A stretch of 64,000 nucleotides of DNA from the NCBI GenBank assembly GCA_016185205.1, contig JACPOA010000084.1, positions 1-64,000 of the forward strand. The letters are read 5' to 3'. Numbering within the stretch: position 1 is the first letter of the stretch; each line of letters opens with the position of its first letter. The translations under genes were made by a program, and so were the position numbers. The stretch is from Hyphomicrobiales bacterium. GTDB taxonomy: Bacteria > Pseudomonadota > Alphaproteobacteria > Rhizobiales > Xanthobacteraceae. The notes under the pieces were generated by a model. The model did not search any database and was not told where the DNA came from. It worked only from the letters and a program-made list of their open reading frames with translations. Positions 42,093-51,261 of this stretch are shown in pieces.

Positions 42093-43607
42093 TCAAGGGC
42101 GCGCGGCGCGGGCGTTTGCCAGTTCCGCAAACAGCCGCCGGTAGACCGGCGACAGCGCCTCGGGCAGGTCTTCCGAGATCAGCCCGGGACCGAATTCGGC
42201 TGCTGCCTCGCCATGCAGCCAGACGGCGGCGCTGGCCGCCTCGAAGGCCGGCATGCCCTGCGCCAGAAGGCCGGCGATTATGCCGGACAGCACATCGCCG
42301 GAGCCGGCGGTCGCCAGAGTGGGCGGTGCATTGTCGGCAATCGAGGCACGGCCGTCGGGTGCGGCCACCACGGTGTCGGCACCCTTGAGCAAAACGACGG
42401 CCCCGCTCGTTCGGGCCGCCAAACGCGCCTTCTCAAGTTTCGCATGAACATTAGAATTATCATATACCTCTTTAAATAATCTTGAGAATTCACCTTCATG
42501 CGGCGTCATAACAAGATCCCGTCCAGCCCGCTTGGCTATGGCCGAAGCAAGCGCCGCCGGCGTCTCGGCGAAGCTCGTCAAGGCGTCGGCGTCGAGCACG
42601 ACGGCAGCGGGACTGGTGAGCGCCGCCTGCACCAAGTCCCGCATAGCCAGGCCAACGCCGCCGCCGGGGCCCAGCACCACCGCATTGCGCCGCCGGTCGG
42701 TGAGAAATTCGGCCAATTCGGCCGCCCCATCCACCGGCCGCACCATTACCGCCAGGCTGGACGCAGCATTGACGCTGAGGGCCTCGCGTGGGCTGGCGAT
42801 GGTGACGAGCCCCGCCCCTGCCCGTAGCGCACCCCGCGCCGCCAGCCGCGCCGCCCCGGTGGTCGATATGCCGCCCGACACCACCACGGCGTGGCCGCGC
42901 GAATATTTGTGGCCCCCCTCGGCCGGCATTGGAAACAGGTGTCCCCACAGCCGCGGCCGATTGGCGAAGGTTAAGGGCTTGATCCGCTCCAGCACGCGGT
43001 CGGAGATGCCGATATCGGCCACGTCGACGCTGCCGCAATGCAGCCGGCCGGGCAGCAGCAGATGGCCGATCTTGTGCCTGAAAAACGTGACGGTATGGGT
43101 GGCCTTAACGGCCAGCCCCATCACCGCGCCGGTGGTGCCGTTGACGCCACTGGGCAGGTCGACCGCTATCACCGGCACGCCGGCCCCGTTCATCGCCTTG
43201 ATCATCGCGGCCGGCAGGCCCTCGACCGCGCGGTCGAGACCGGCGCCGAACAGCGCGTCAACGACAATGTCGCAGTCGGTGAGCGAGACCGGCGAGGCCG
43301 CCTCGACCGGCCCGCTCCAGCGCTCGGCCGCAAGCAGCGCGTCGCCTTTCAGCCGCCGCCGGTCGCCGACAAAGCTGACGCGCACCAAATAACCCCGCTC
43401 GGCCAGATGGCGGGCGGCCACGAAGCCGTCGCCGCCATTGTTGCCCGGGCCGGCCACGATCACGACGCGGCGGCCCTGCAGCACGGCAGACACGGCGTCG
43501 GCGACCGCGCGGCCGGCATTTTCCATCAGATCGATGCCCGGAGTGCCCCCGGCGATGGTCAGCCGGTCGGCTTCCGCCATTTCGGCAGTGGTGAGGAGTT
43601 CGATCAT
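42093..43607 (-). CDS. nnrD: bifunctional NAD(P)H-hydrate epimerase / ADP-dependent dehydratase
   Basis: Repairs hydrated NADH/NADPH. MIELLTTAEMAEADRLTIAG at 43607 gives 504 aa. The N-terminal YjeF/NnrE domain has DLMENAGRAVADAV and VAGPGNNGGDGFVAARHLAERG. The C-terminal kinase-fold NnrD domain (from about residue 215) has HKYSRGHAVVVSGG, VVLGPGGGVGL, VMTPHEGEFSRLF, LLKGADTVVA and ANAPPTLATAGSGDVLSGIIAGLLAQGM-type motifs. It is divergent from glnB. Confidence 0.95.
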   Translation of the reverse strand: MIELLTTAEMAEADRLTIAGGTPGIDLMENAGRAVADAVSAVLQGRRVVIVAGPGNNGGDGFVAARHLAERGYLVRVSFVGDRRRLKGDALLAAERWSGPVEAASPVSLTDCDIVVDALFGAGLDRAVEGLPAAMIKAMNGAGVPVIAVDLPSGVNGTTGAVMGLAVKATHTVTFFRHKIGHLLLPGRLHCGSVDVADIGISDRVLERIKPLTFANRPRLWGHLFPMPAEGGHKYSRGHAVVVSGGISTTGAARLAARGALRAGAGLVTIASPREALSVNAASSLAVMVRPVDGAAELAEFLTDRRRNAVVLGPGGGVGLAMRDLVQAALTSPAAVVLDADALTSFAETPAALASAIAKRAGRDLVMTPHEGEFSRLFKEVYDNSNVHAKLEKARLAARTSGAVVLLKGADTVVAAPDGRASIADNAPPTLATAGSGDVLSGIIAGLLAQGMPAFEAASAAVWLHGEAAAEFGPGLISEDLPEALSPVYRRLFAELANARAARP

Positions 43608-43804
43608 CGCGCATGAGACTATCGGCCCGGCCGCATGGGGACAAACGCCGCTAATCGCCTGCGTCACCACGTCTCTTCGCCCGCTGGCCAAAGTTTAATC
43701 AGAGTGCTTAATTGCCAGGCATCGAACATTAAGCAGCCCGGCAACACTGCATTCCTGACCGCCCAAACTATTGGGAGAAAACGTCTTTTGCGCGATTGCC
43801 GGCT

Positions 43805-43820
43805 TGGCACGGGACCTGCT
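43805..43820 (+). promoter_or_regulatory. sigma54 (RpoN) promoter of glnB
   Basis: TGGCACGGGACCTGCT matches the sigma54 consensus TGGCACRNNNNTTGCW with one mismatch and exact GG/GC spacing. It ends 56 nt upstream of the glnB ATG. NtrC-dependent control of PII and glutamine synthetase under nitrogen limitation is the established pattern for glnBA operons. I did not find a clear NtrC site upstream. Confidence 0.85.
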
Positions 43821-43852
43821 AACCGGTAGCGCGGCTCGCCGGGTGCTGTTGA

Positions 43853-44215
<363 letters not shown>

Positions 44216-44273
44216 AAACCGCGGGCACACGTCCCTGCGGAATTGTTTCATGAAAAACGGGGGAATGAGATCC

Positions 44274-45683
44274 ATGACGACAGCTAAGAATGTCATGAAG
44301 ATGATTAAGGACAACGACGTGAAGTACGTCGATTTCCGTTTTACCGATCCGCGCGGCAAGTGGCAGCACGTCACTTTCGACGTCTCCATGATTGAGGAAG
44401 ATACGTTTGCCGAAGGCCAGATGTTCGACGGCTCTTCGATCGCCGGCTGGAAGGCGATCCATGAGTCCGACATGTGCCTGATGCCGGATCCCGTCAGCGC
44501 CTGCATCGATCCGTTCTTCGCCGAGACCACGCTGGTGCTGGTCTGCGACGTGCTCGAGCCGACCACAGGTGAACCATACAATAGAGACCCTCGCGGCATC
44601 GCCAAGAAGGCCGAGGGCATGGTGAAATCGATGGGCGTCGGCGACACCATCTCTTTCGGCCCCGAGGCCGAGTTCTTCGTGTTCGACGACGTCAAGTACA
44701 AGGCCGATCCCTACAACACCGGTTTCAAACTCGACTCGATCGAATTTCCGTCCAATTCCGACACCGAATACGAAGGCGGCAATCTCGGCCACCGCATCGG
44801 CACCAAGAAGGGCTACTTCCCGGTGCCGCCGCAGGATTCGGTGCAGGACATGCGCTCGGAAATGCTCGGCGCCATGGCGCGCATGGGCGCCAAGGTCGAG
44901 AAGCACCACCACGAGGTGGCCTCCGCCCAGCACGAGCTCGGCTTGAAGTTCTCGCCGCTGACGCAGATGGCCGACATGATGCAGGTTTACAAATACTGCA
45001 TCACGCAGGTGGCGCAGATCTACGGCAAGACCGCAACCTTCATGCCGAAGCCGATCTACGGCGACAACGGCTCGGGCATGCATTGCCACCAGTCGATCTG
45101 GAAAGGCGGCAAGCCGGTGTTCGCGGGCAACAAATATTCCGACCTGTCGGAAACCTGCCTGTCCTACATCGCCGGCATCATCAAGCACGCCAAAGCGATC
45201 AACGCCTTCACCAACCCGACCACCAACTCCTACAAGCGTCTGGTGCCGGGCTTCGAGGCGCCGGTGCTGCTCGCCTACTCGGCGCGCAACCGCTCGGCCT
45301 CCTGCCGCATCCCCTACACCACCAACCCGAAGGCCAAGCGCGTCGAGGTGCGTTTCCCCGATCCGCTCGCCAATCCATATCTCGCCTTCGCGGCGATGAC
45401 GATGGCCGGCCTCGACGGCATCAAGCACAAGCTCGATCCGGGCGGCCCGATGGACAAGGACCTGTACGATTTGCCGCCGAACGAGTTGAAGAAGATCCCG
45501 ACCGTGTGCGGCAGCTTGCGCGAGGCGCTCACGAATCTCGACAAGGATCGCGAGTTCCTGAAAGCCGGCGGCGTGTTCGATGACGACTTCATCGACGCCT
45601 ATATCGAACTGAAGATGACCGAGGTGATCCGCTTCGAGCACACGCCGCATCCGGTCGAATACGACATGTACTATTCGGCGTAA
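44274..45683 (+). CDS. glnA: glutamine synthetase type I
   Basis: Condenses glutamate and ammonia to glutamine. [22 protein letters not shown] at 44274 gives 469 aa, the family length. An ATG at 44265 is too close to the GGGGG site. Signatures are [53 protein letters not shown] and the adenylylation loop [12 protein letters not shown] (Tyr). A terminator follows. The 3' end of a second copy persists at 48151-48322, so the gene was once tandemly duplicated. Confidence 0.98.
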   Translation: MTTAKNVMKMIKDNDVKYVDFRFTDPRGKWQHVTFDVSMIEEDTFAEGQMFDGSSIAGWKAIHESDMCLMPDPVSACIDPFFAETTLVLVCDVLEPTTGEPYNRDPRGIAKKAEGMVKSMGVGDTISFGPEAEFFVFDDVKYKADPYNTGFKLDSIEFPSNSDTEYEGGNLGHRIGTKKGYFPVPPQDSVQDMRSEMLGAMARMGAKVEKHHHEVASAQHELGLKFSPLTQMADMMQVYKYCITQVAQIYGKTATFMPKPIYGDNGSGMHCHQSIWKGGKPVFAGNKYSDLSETCLSYIAGIIKHAKAINAFTNPTTNSYKRLVPGFEAPVLLAYSARNRSASCRIPYTTNPKAKRVEVRFPDPLANPYLAFAAMTMAGLDGIKHKLDPGGPMDKDLYDLPPNELKKIPTVCGSLREALTNLDKDREFLKAGGVFDDDFIDAYIELKMTEVIRFEHTPHPVEYDMYYSA

Positions 45684-45722
45684 CATTCCTCCCAATCGTC
45701 GCGAAAGCGATGCAACTCGATC

Positions 45723-45752
45723 GGGCGCCCCGCAAGGGCGCCCGTTTTGTTT
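45723..45752 (+). terminator. terminator after glnA
   Basis: GGGCGCCC-CGCAA-GGGCGCCC forms an 8-bp stem followed by GTTTTGTTT, 40 nt past the stop. A diverged duplicate sits at 48459-48494. Confidence 0.88.
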
Positions 45753-45933
45753 GAGGGCTGACTGGGGCGTGGGTACCTAAGCGCGTCGGCTCAAAGTTGA
45801 CGCGCTTGCACGCGCCGCTGACCAATGTCTGCCTTCGGAGTAAAAGCTGATATCACAATTAAAGGGCATCACATCCTCTCTTGTGATTCATTTCAGACCT
45901 TCATTGGCAAAGTTCTTCAAGATATCCGATGCT

Positions 45934-47290
45934 CTACGACAGCGACGTTTTTGATGAAGCGATAGTCGACGTGGCAACACCGAACCTTGGAATCTTCACC
46001 GGCTTTCTCCCAATGACAAAGTCGAACGTTGTCGCGGTCATGACAACATCGATCCCGCCATAGTGCATCTGCCGATGGTGATTGGCGCAAAGGGTCATAA
46101 CGTTTGACGCCGTAAGCGACCCGACTTCCTTTTTCGAGACCGGCATAGCATGGTGAGCTTCGACGTAGGGCTCGCCGTTCTTTTTCAAGAAACCCACTGG
46201 ATCGAGACCGAGCGCCTCACACAGTTGGCACCTGAATCCTGTCGCCTGCTTTACCAGAGCGCCGATGGGCCCCCGCTCAACGTACCTGCTGAGCCTCTCC
46301 TTCTCCTCGGGTTTGGCATGGAGATATTTCTCCTCCATCGCCGCGAGCTTGTCGAACGTTACCTCCAATTGCTCTGCGGGCGACGGTAGATCATCCAGCT
46401 CTTCCGTCGAGGCTACTTCGTCGTTTGTCCCGATGCCGAGCAAGGAATCGAAGGCGGCGTTGAACGGGTAGAAGCGCAGATTAAAGCGGAACGTGAACTC
46501 ATTCAGGTAGGTTTGCAGGTGCTTCGGGCTGACCCGCCCGTGGCGTGTGCCTTGCAGCCAAGCCTTCAAGTCCGAAAAAACGAGGTGTACGTTCGGCGGG
46601 AATTCTTCAGCGACCTCTGGGTTGCCGCTTTCCATGACCGGCCGGTGCTCATAGCCGCGCGCACCGAGAGAATTGTACTCGCTCCATGCATCCGTGATGA
46701 CCCTTGCCCCCGGCGCGACAGCCTGTTCCACGAAACCACACAAAACCTTAGCGCCACGGTTCGGGACGATTTCAAGGCGAAGGCGACCCGCATAGAGCCC
46801 GCCCAGCTGCATGGGCTTATCGCCCTTCTTGGCCGGTTGCTGGCGGACCTCGAAGGCGGCGGCCACAAGCGTTTGATCCTTGGGTCCGCTGCCTTCACCA
46901 CGGCCAACGCCGCCGATGTAGGTTTCGTCAACCTCGACGTGTTCCCCCCGACTGAGATTGCTGCCGATCCGATCGCGATTTAGCCGAACCGTGCCGGCAC
47001 GCAGCTTGTGCAGGATTTGGAAGGCGGTTTCGAGAGTGATGTCAAACTGGCGCTGAAATTGAACCATCGATATGCCGCGCGTCATGCTCGATACGAGATA
47101 GGCGCCCCAAAACCACGTCGTCAGCGGTGTGTGTTTGCTCGCGCTGTTCGTCTCGGCTCATTTCGCCCATTTTCTTAAGGCGACCGTCCGGGTGTTTCAG
47201 CCAAGCTGGCATGGCGTCAGGCGTTCCCCGGATTGCGGTACGCACGTCTGGCACAATGGCACCAAGCAGACGTGCCGCTTTACGGCGCAA
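45934..47290 (-). mobile_element. IS1595-type (ISXO2-like) transposase with C-terminal HNH domain, 5' end broken
   Basis: An open frame from 47085 encodes 383 aa. GEHVEVDETYIGG and RVITDAWSEYNSL hold the first two catalytic aspartates of DDE_Tnp_IS1595. FSDLKAWLQGTRH and SPKHLQTYLNEFTFRFNLR give the third site, with Asp where the family usually has Asn. A helical linker (about 245-285) leads to an HNH domain: CQLCEALG, then EAHHAMPV, NVMTLCANHHRQMHY. Upstream of the ATG the expected start (PLTTWFWGAYLVSS) is in frame back to a stop. The N-terminal zinc-ribbon is frameshifted or degenerate over 47100-47290. Terminal inverted repeats and target duplication were not resolved. Confidence 0.8.
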
Positions 47291-47394
47291 TACGCTTCCG
47301 CCTTCGCTAAAGCTACGGCGGACAGGTCACTATTGCGCCCTTCGGGCACCTTTTTTACGATGCTGACCAGCCGTGGCGCGGCAGTCGGCAGTCC

Positions 47395-47739
47395 TCACGC
47401 CGCCTTCCTTCTGCGCCGCGCGGCGGTCTCCACCACATCGGGATTGGCGTCGATCAGTTCGAGCAAGAGCGAACTTGCCGCATCTGGACGCCGCGCGCCC
47501 TGCTCCCATTGCTGCACGGTTTTTGCCGGCAGGCCAAACCGCTCGGAGAATATGCGCACGGATTTTGCAGCTTTTTTTCGGATTGCCTTGATGCGCGCGG
47601 GCGCTATCGGTGTGGGGGCCTCTATAATCGTCATCCGGCCGCGGCCCCGCCGCCAAGCATGAATTTCCTTCAGCGACTTGATGACGGATTGACCTACTTC
47701 AGTCGTTTTGCCGCCGGCCGCCACGATCTTCTTTTTCAT
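47395..47739 (-). CDS. type II antitoxin, Xre/HigA-like HTH
   Basis: 114 aa. The C-terminal half holds a helix-turn-helix (MTIIEAPTPIAPARIKAIRKK, then FSERFGLPAKTVQQWEQGARRPD). GLPAKTVQQWEQG is the recognition helix motif of Xre-type antitoxins. It ends in a basic tail (ARRRRKAA). The N-terminal part is charged and probably binds the toxin. It lies 3 nt downstream of the toxin gene on the same strand, giving a toxin-first order as in higBA-type operons. Confidence 0.85.
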   Translation of the reverse strand: MKKKIVAAGGKTTEVGQSVIKSLKEIHAWRRGRGRMTIIEAPTPIAPARIKAIRKKAAKSVRIFSERFGLPAKTVQQWEQGARRPDAASSLLLELIDANPDVVETAARRRRKAA

Positions 47740-47742
47740 GTC

Positions 47743-48066
47743 TCACTCCGCTTCGATCTCGCGTATGAGCGCTGCGATCATTTTGCGCTCGGATGCCGTA
47801 ATGTCTGCCTGTTCGCTCTTGGCGTACACATCAAGCAACGCCAGTGCGGTCCCGCGCAGCACAACCGCATAAATCACACGAGCGCCGCCGCTCTTGCCGC
47901 GACCGGGCAAGCGGGCCCGGACCTTTCGTGCCCCGCCGGTTCCAGGAATGACCGCGCCAAGATCGGGCCGCTCAACCAGCATCCTGATGAGGTCGCCAAC
48001 GCCATCTTCATCAAGACCAGCGCGCCTGGCGCGACGGTCGAAATTACGCGGGCGAAATACCCTCAT
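47743..48066 (-). CDS. type II toxin, RelE/HigB-like
   Basis: 107 aa starting MRVFRPRNFDRRARRAGL at 48066. The order of helices and strands (DLIRMLVERPDLGAVIPGTGGARKVRARLPGRGKSGGARVIYAVV, then ALALLDVYAKSEQADITASE) is that of RelE/HigB-like mRNA interferases of the DUF1044/RelE group. The conserved GGARKVR and GGARVIYAV motifs and the DVYAKSEQ motif are present. The start codon lies inside an operator palindrome, so autoregulation is likely. It is part of the insertion zone between the glnA copies. Confidence 0.87.
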   Translation of the reverse strand: MRVFRPRNFDRRARRAGLDEDGVGDLIRMLVERPDLGAVIPGTGGARKVRARLPGRGKSGGARVIYAVVLRGTALALLDVYAKSEQADITASERKMIAALIREIEAE

Positions 48067-48089
48067 TGAGGTAATATAGCTCAATGAGG
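48061..48089 (-). promoter_or_regulatory. operator palindrome of the toxin-antitoxin operon
   Basis: CCTCATTGAG-N9-CTCAATGAGG is a perfect 10-bp inverted repeat. The left arm covers the toxin start codon (48066) and the central bases on the minus strand read CTATATTAC, suitable as a -10 element. This is the expected layout for conditional cooperative repression by the toxin-antitoxin complex. Confidence 0.8.
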
Positions 48090-48150
48090 TAAAAATAGCA
48101 ATGTGGCGACGGCGGCGATGTGGCGACCGGGGCGCTATTGCACTCTACAT

Positions 48151-48322
48151 GCTGCATCCAGCAGGTGGCGCAGATCTACGGCAAGACCGCGAGTTTCTGA
48201 AAGCCGGCGGCGTGTTCGATGACGACTTCATCGACAGCTACATCGAGCTGAAGATGACGGAAGTGATCCGCTTCGAGCACACGCCGCATCCGGTCGAATA
48301 CGACATGTACTACTCGGCGTAG
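48151..48322 (+). pseudogene. remnant of a second glnA copy with internal deletion
   Basis: 48152-48190 matches the glnA segment at about 44998-45035 (CAGGTGGCGCAGATCTACGG). From 48190 to the stop it matches the last 135 nt of glnA (from about 45548) with a few synonymous changes. About 515 nt are missing between the parts, and the junction shifts the frame. 5' of 48151 no glnA similarity is seen. The duplicated downstream terminator region shows the whole 3' portion was copied. It cannot encode an enzyme. Confidence 0.92.
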
Positions 48323-48408
48323 CGCATGATCCCGAAAAGTGGGAACCGGTTTCCCGCCTTCGCGAAGCCCGCTTCGGCGGGCGAAGGAAGGTCGGAAAAG
48401 ATCATGCG
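48323..48408. repeat. CGCATGATC...GATCATGCG palindromic repeat
   Basis: The perfectly inverted ends CGCATGATC and GATCATGCG enclose CCGAAAAGTGGGAACCGG and GGTCGGAAAAG, plus a GCGAAGCCCGC/GCGGGCGAAGG hairpin. It begins at the base after the glnA-remnant stop. The CGAAAAGTGGGAACCGG core is a common dispersed repeat in Bradyrhizobiaceae. The inner hairpin is shared with about 31840-31868. Confidence 0.85.
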
Positions 48409-48458
48409 CTAAGTGAAAGCGTTCCTCCCAATCGTCGCGAAAGCGATGCAACTCAATC

Positions 48459-48494
48459 GGGCGTCTCCCACCAGGAGGCGCCCGTTTTCTTTGG
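48459..48494 (+). terminator. duplicated glnA terminator
   Basis: GGGCGTCTCC-CACCA-GGAGGCGCCC is followed by GTTTTCTTT. Flanking bases (TTCCTCCCAATCGTCGCGAA and GCGATGCAACTC) match the region after intact glnA, so this is the paralogous terminator. Confidence 0.82.
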
Positions 48495-48518
48495 GGGCTG
48501 ACGAGGGCACCGGTCCCC

Positions 48519-49469
48519 TCATGGAGGACGTCGGGCGGAAATCCAATCCAAGCGGTCGGCCGGCACCCCAAGACGGCTTAGCAACTTCATCGTCCGTGCT
48601 CTGTGTTCGGGATCGAGCATCCAGTGATAATGGACGTGTATGGGCACTATGCTGGCCCATTCGTCGCTCCAGTGCTGGGGTTCGTCGAGGATATGCAGCG
48701 GCACGTTGTAGCGGATGTCGAGTGCGCGGAAGCGCCGTGTCGTCGACCATGCGGCAATCGAGAACGCTGCCTGGTTCGAACCCCAGTACTCGGCGGCCAA
48801 ATCCGGGACAAAACCCGTCGATGCGAAGATGCGAAATCCGTTACGGCCCTTGTAGGGGCGAATGTCGGCCAATACCGACCGGGTGAAGATATCCGCGGCC
48901 CGTTGCAGGATTCCGGTTTCGCGCCGCACGACCGAATAGCCTCCATTGTAGGACGCGCGTACTATGGTGCGGTCGAAGGTGGTTTCTATGAACGGCAACC
49001 GGTCGATTGGAGATTCTGCAAGCGCGCAAAGCGCTTGCCAGTAGGCCTCGAACTCGTCGCCCGGCCCTGCCGTCGTGCTGCCCTTGACGTCCACCGGACG
49101 AGCGGCGACGTCGAATTGCTCGCCGAGGAGATCGGGCTCGTCGAGAAAAATCGTATCGCTGTCGAGCACGATCAGTGTACTCGCGGCGACATTCTCAGCG
49201 GCCCACGCCGCGGCATAGACGCGGTTCGCGCTGCCGTATTCAGGGCAATTCGTGTTCAGCGGCGCTTCGTGGTATGTGGCGCCGAGCTTTTCGAGCTGCG
49301 TTCGAGTGGCGTTGTCGACACCGAGAGCCGGCCGCGGCGCGATCACAAGAATTTCCGCGCTGCTGTATCGGCCGGCGAACGCCCGAATACTGTCGATCAG
49401 CAGCAGCGCCTGATCGCGAATAGCGTTGTTTTCGATACACAGGACGTAAGCGAGCTCGACTTGCTTCAT
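48519..49469 (-). CDS. putative glycosyltransferase (GT-A-like, DxD)
   Basis: MKQVELAYVLCIENNAIRDQAL at 49469 gives 316 aa. An N-terminal Rossmann-like region (AYVLCIENN; SSAEILVIAPRPALG) is followed by STLIVLDSDTIFLDEPDLL with a D-S-D metal motif, and later FIETTFDRTIVRASYNGGYSVVRRE. This is like nucleotide-sugar transferases that count or match sugars. No TM helix. Substrate unknown. It is the last gene of a three-gene operon (DUF6625, methyltransferase, this), with the methyltransferase stop 6 nt upstream. Confidence 0.7.
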   Translation of the reverse strand: MKQVELAYVLCIENNAIRDQALLLIDSIRAFAGRYSSAEILVIAPRPALGVDNATRTQLEKLGATYHEAPLNTNCPEYGSANRVYAAAWAAENVAASTLIVLDSDTIFLDEPDLLGEQFDVAARPVDVKGSTTAGPGDEFEAYWQALCALAESPIDRLPFIETTFDRTIVRASYNGGYSVVRRETGILQRAADIFTRSVLADIRPYKGRNGFRIFASTGFVPDLAAEYWGSNQAAFSIAAWSTTRRFRALDIRYNVPLHILDEPQHWSDEWASIVPIHVHYHWMLDPEHRARTMKLLSRLGVPADRLDWISARRPP

Positions 49470-49474
49470 GGTAT

Positions 49475-50137
49475 TTAGCGCTTTCGCATAATATTTGTAT
49501 CGGACAGAAGTGCCGCCGGCTTGCAGAGAGCCAGAGCGGTCCCCGACTGGGCGTAGCGCTTGAATCCTGCATCCAGCAGGTCGGCTGCAGCGCGAGTGGG
49601 CCCGCTCCACTGGCCAATATCATGAACGACAATCCAGCCATCTTGGATTATTCCCGGAACCCAGGCTTGCAGGTCTGCGCGAATGGCCTCGTAGTCATGG
49701 TCCGCATCAACAAACAGCAGACCGATTGAATCGGAAAAGCCCACTGCGGCGGCCAAAGTCGAAAGTCTCATCACTTCGACGCGCTCCAGTAAGCCTGCTT
49801 GTTCCAAATTCCGCGAGAATGTCGGGTAAGTGTTGACGACCCCGTCGACGAGAGTTTCCGCATCGAAATAGCGGCAGCCGGGCTGGTGCTCGGCGGAGCC
49901 TCGAAACGTGTCGACGCAGACAAGTGAACCGGACGACGCATCCTTCAGGGCAGCAGCGAGAACGATCGAAGATCGGCCGCAATATGACCCAAGCTCGACA
50001 ACCCGCCCATGACGGCTCGCCGCCGCAGAAAGCCGGTAGAGCAGTTCCGCCTCCTCGCGGCTGAGCCACCCTTTTGCCCGTTCCGCGTAGGACCAAGCGA
50101 GTTCGAACGGGTATGAAGGCGGCCTGTCACCGTTCAC
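49475..50137 (-). CDS. class I SAM-dependent methyltransferase (Methyltransf_24 type)
   Basis: 220 aa. The SAM motif is RVVELGSYCGRSSIVLAAAL, then VCVDTFRGSAEHQPG, and FVDADHDYEAIRADLQAW with GIIQDGWIVVHDI. This matches O- or N-methyltransferases found in polysaccharide clusters. It overlaps the upstream DUF6625 gene by 4 nt. Likely target is a sugar or glycan, inferred only from neighbours. Confidence 0.85.
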   Translation of the reverse strand: MNGDRPPSYPFELAWSYAERAKGWLSREEAELLYRLSAAASRHGRVVELGSYCGRSSIVLAAALKDASSGSLVCVDTFRGSAEHQPGCRYFDAETLVDGVVNTYPTFSRNLEQAGLLERVEVMRLSTLAAAVGFSDSIGLLFVDADHDYEAIRADLQAWVPGIIQDGWIVVHDIGQWSGPTRAAADLLDAGFKRYAQSGTALALCKPAALLSDTNIMRKR

Positions 50138-51066
50138 GGTGAAGGTCCAAAGTCGTGCGTCGGCGTCTTACCGGTGATTCCTGCGGGGCTGATACAGAAA
50201 CCATCAGCGGCTAACTGTCGCCAATCCGCTTGGACGATGTCCTTGAGCCCGACCCAGGCGCCTTCTCCTTGCACCGGCGGACTTCGCATGTACTTGTCCG
50301 TCTTCCACCGCATGAAATGCAAGCACAGGAACTCGCGCTCGCCATCGCAATCGTTCGTAAGACGCCCGTGTTTCCAGAACCATCGCTGCGGATAGTTCAT
50401 GGTGCCGTCGACCCAGCCCTTTGGGCTGAGAACCGTCGAATGGTGTTGCACGAATACGTTACCCCGCCGGCACGGATTAAAACGCTCCATGATGCCTCGC
50501 AAACCCGAAGATTCCGGCTCGGACGGGTGAAAAACGCGATAAAAGGTTCGCTCATCCATTTCGCGGTATTGCGGATGTTCAAGGATTTCGCGATAGCCCG
50601 GAATTCGCCGATAGGCGTGGCGAAGCGCACGCGTGTTACGAAGAATTGCGAAATGCCCGGCAAACATGTCATTGCGGATGGAAAGCGCGTTGCTTCTTGC
50701 AAGCAGTTCGTCGGTATAGAATTCGCTGATGGTTCCGTAGACGAGATCAATATCTCCCCAGCCGAAGAAACGATAACCAGCGATGTCGCGCGCGTGGATG
50801 TCACCGTATGACGGCTTCAGGTCGCACAGTTTATAGGGATCGGAGGGATCAAACGCGATCCGCAGACGATCTCGGACCAGCGCCTTGTAGTCTTCAAAAC
50901 TAAGATGGACGTAGTCGACATTCGCCGCCTTGTTCTCGGGCTCGCCGCAATCCGTGTAGAACCGCCAACGTACATCCGGATTCCATTTGCAGCTTTCGAT
51001 GAACAGATTCATCCACCCCGGCCAGCGGCCGAAGTAGGGCATCAGCATGATCAACCATTCACGCAT
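50134..51066 (-). CDS. DUF6625-type putative glycosyltransferase
   Basis: MREWLIMLMPYFGRWPGWMNLF at 51066 gives 310 aa. The motifs PYFGRWPGWMNLFIESCKWNPD and YKLCDLKPSYGDIHARDIAGYRFFGWGDIDLVYG are those of DUF6625 proteins, thought to be GT-A-like transferases; GDIDLV supplies the acidic metal site. First gene of the operon. Several codons and a somewhat lower GC content than the flanks suggest a transferred surface-glycan module, but I did not compute this. Confidence 0.75.
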   Translation of the reverse strand: MREWLIMLMPYFGRWPGWMNLFIESCKWNPDVRWRFYTDCGEPENKAANVDYVHLSFEDYKALVRDRLRIAFDPSDPYKLCDLKPSYGDIHARDIAGYRFFGWGDIDLVYGTISEFYTDELLARSNALSIRNDMFAGHFAILRNTRALRHAYRRIPGYREILEHPQYREMDERTFYRVFHPSEPESSGLRGIMERFNPCRRGNVFVQHHSTVLSPKGWVDGTMNYPQRWFWKHGRLTNDCDGEREFLCLHFMRWKTDKYMRSPPVQGEGAWVGLKDIVQADWRQLAADGFCISPAGITGKTPTHDFGPSP

Positions 51067-51261
51067 GTCGAATTCCAAAGATAAACTCGCTATCGATCTC
51101 GTCCGAGTCCGTCTCACCCAGCAGTAACCCATTTCAGTATCGGGGTATTTCTGAAACGACAGATAGCTCTAGAGTCGCGGCCGGCTGACGGCAAATATGT
51201 CCTGAATTTTTCTGAAAAAACAGCTAAGCTGCACGCGGGTTAAAGCCTGAGGGAGGCTGTG

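Noticed and set aside
45934-48089. A novel defence island between the glnA copies
   Set aside because: Only a transposase and a classic toxin-antitoxin pair are present; no other effector or sensor genes accompany them.
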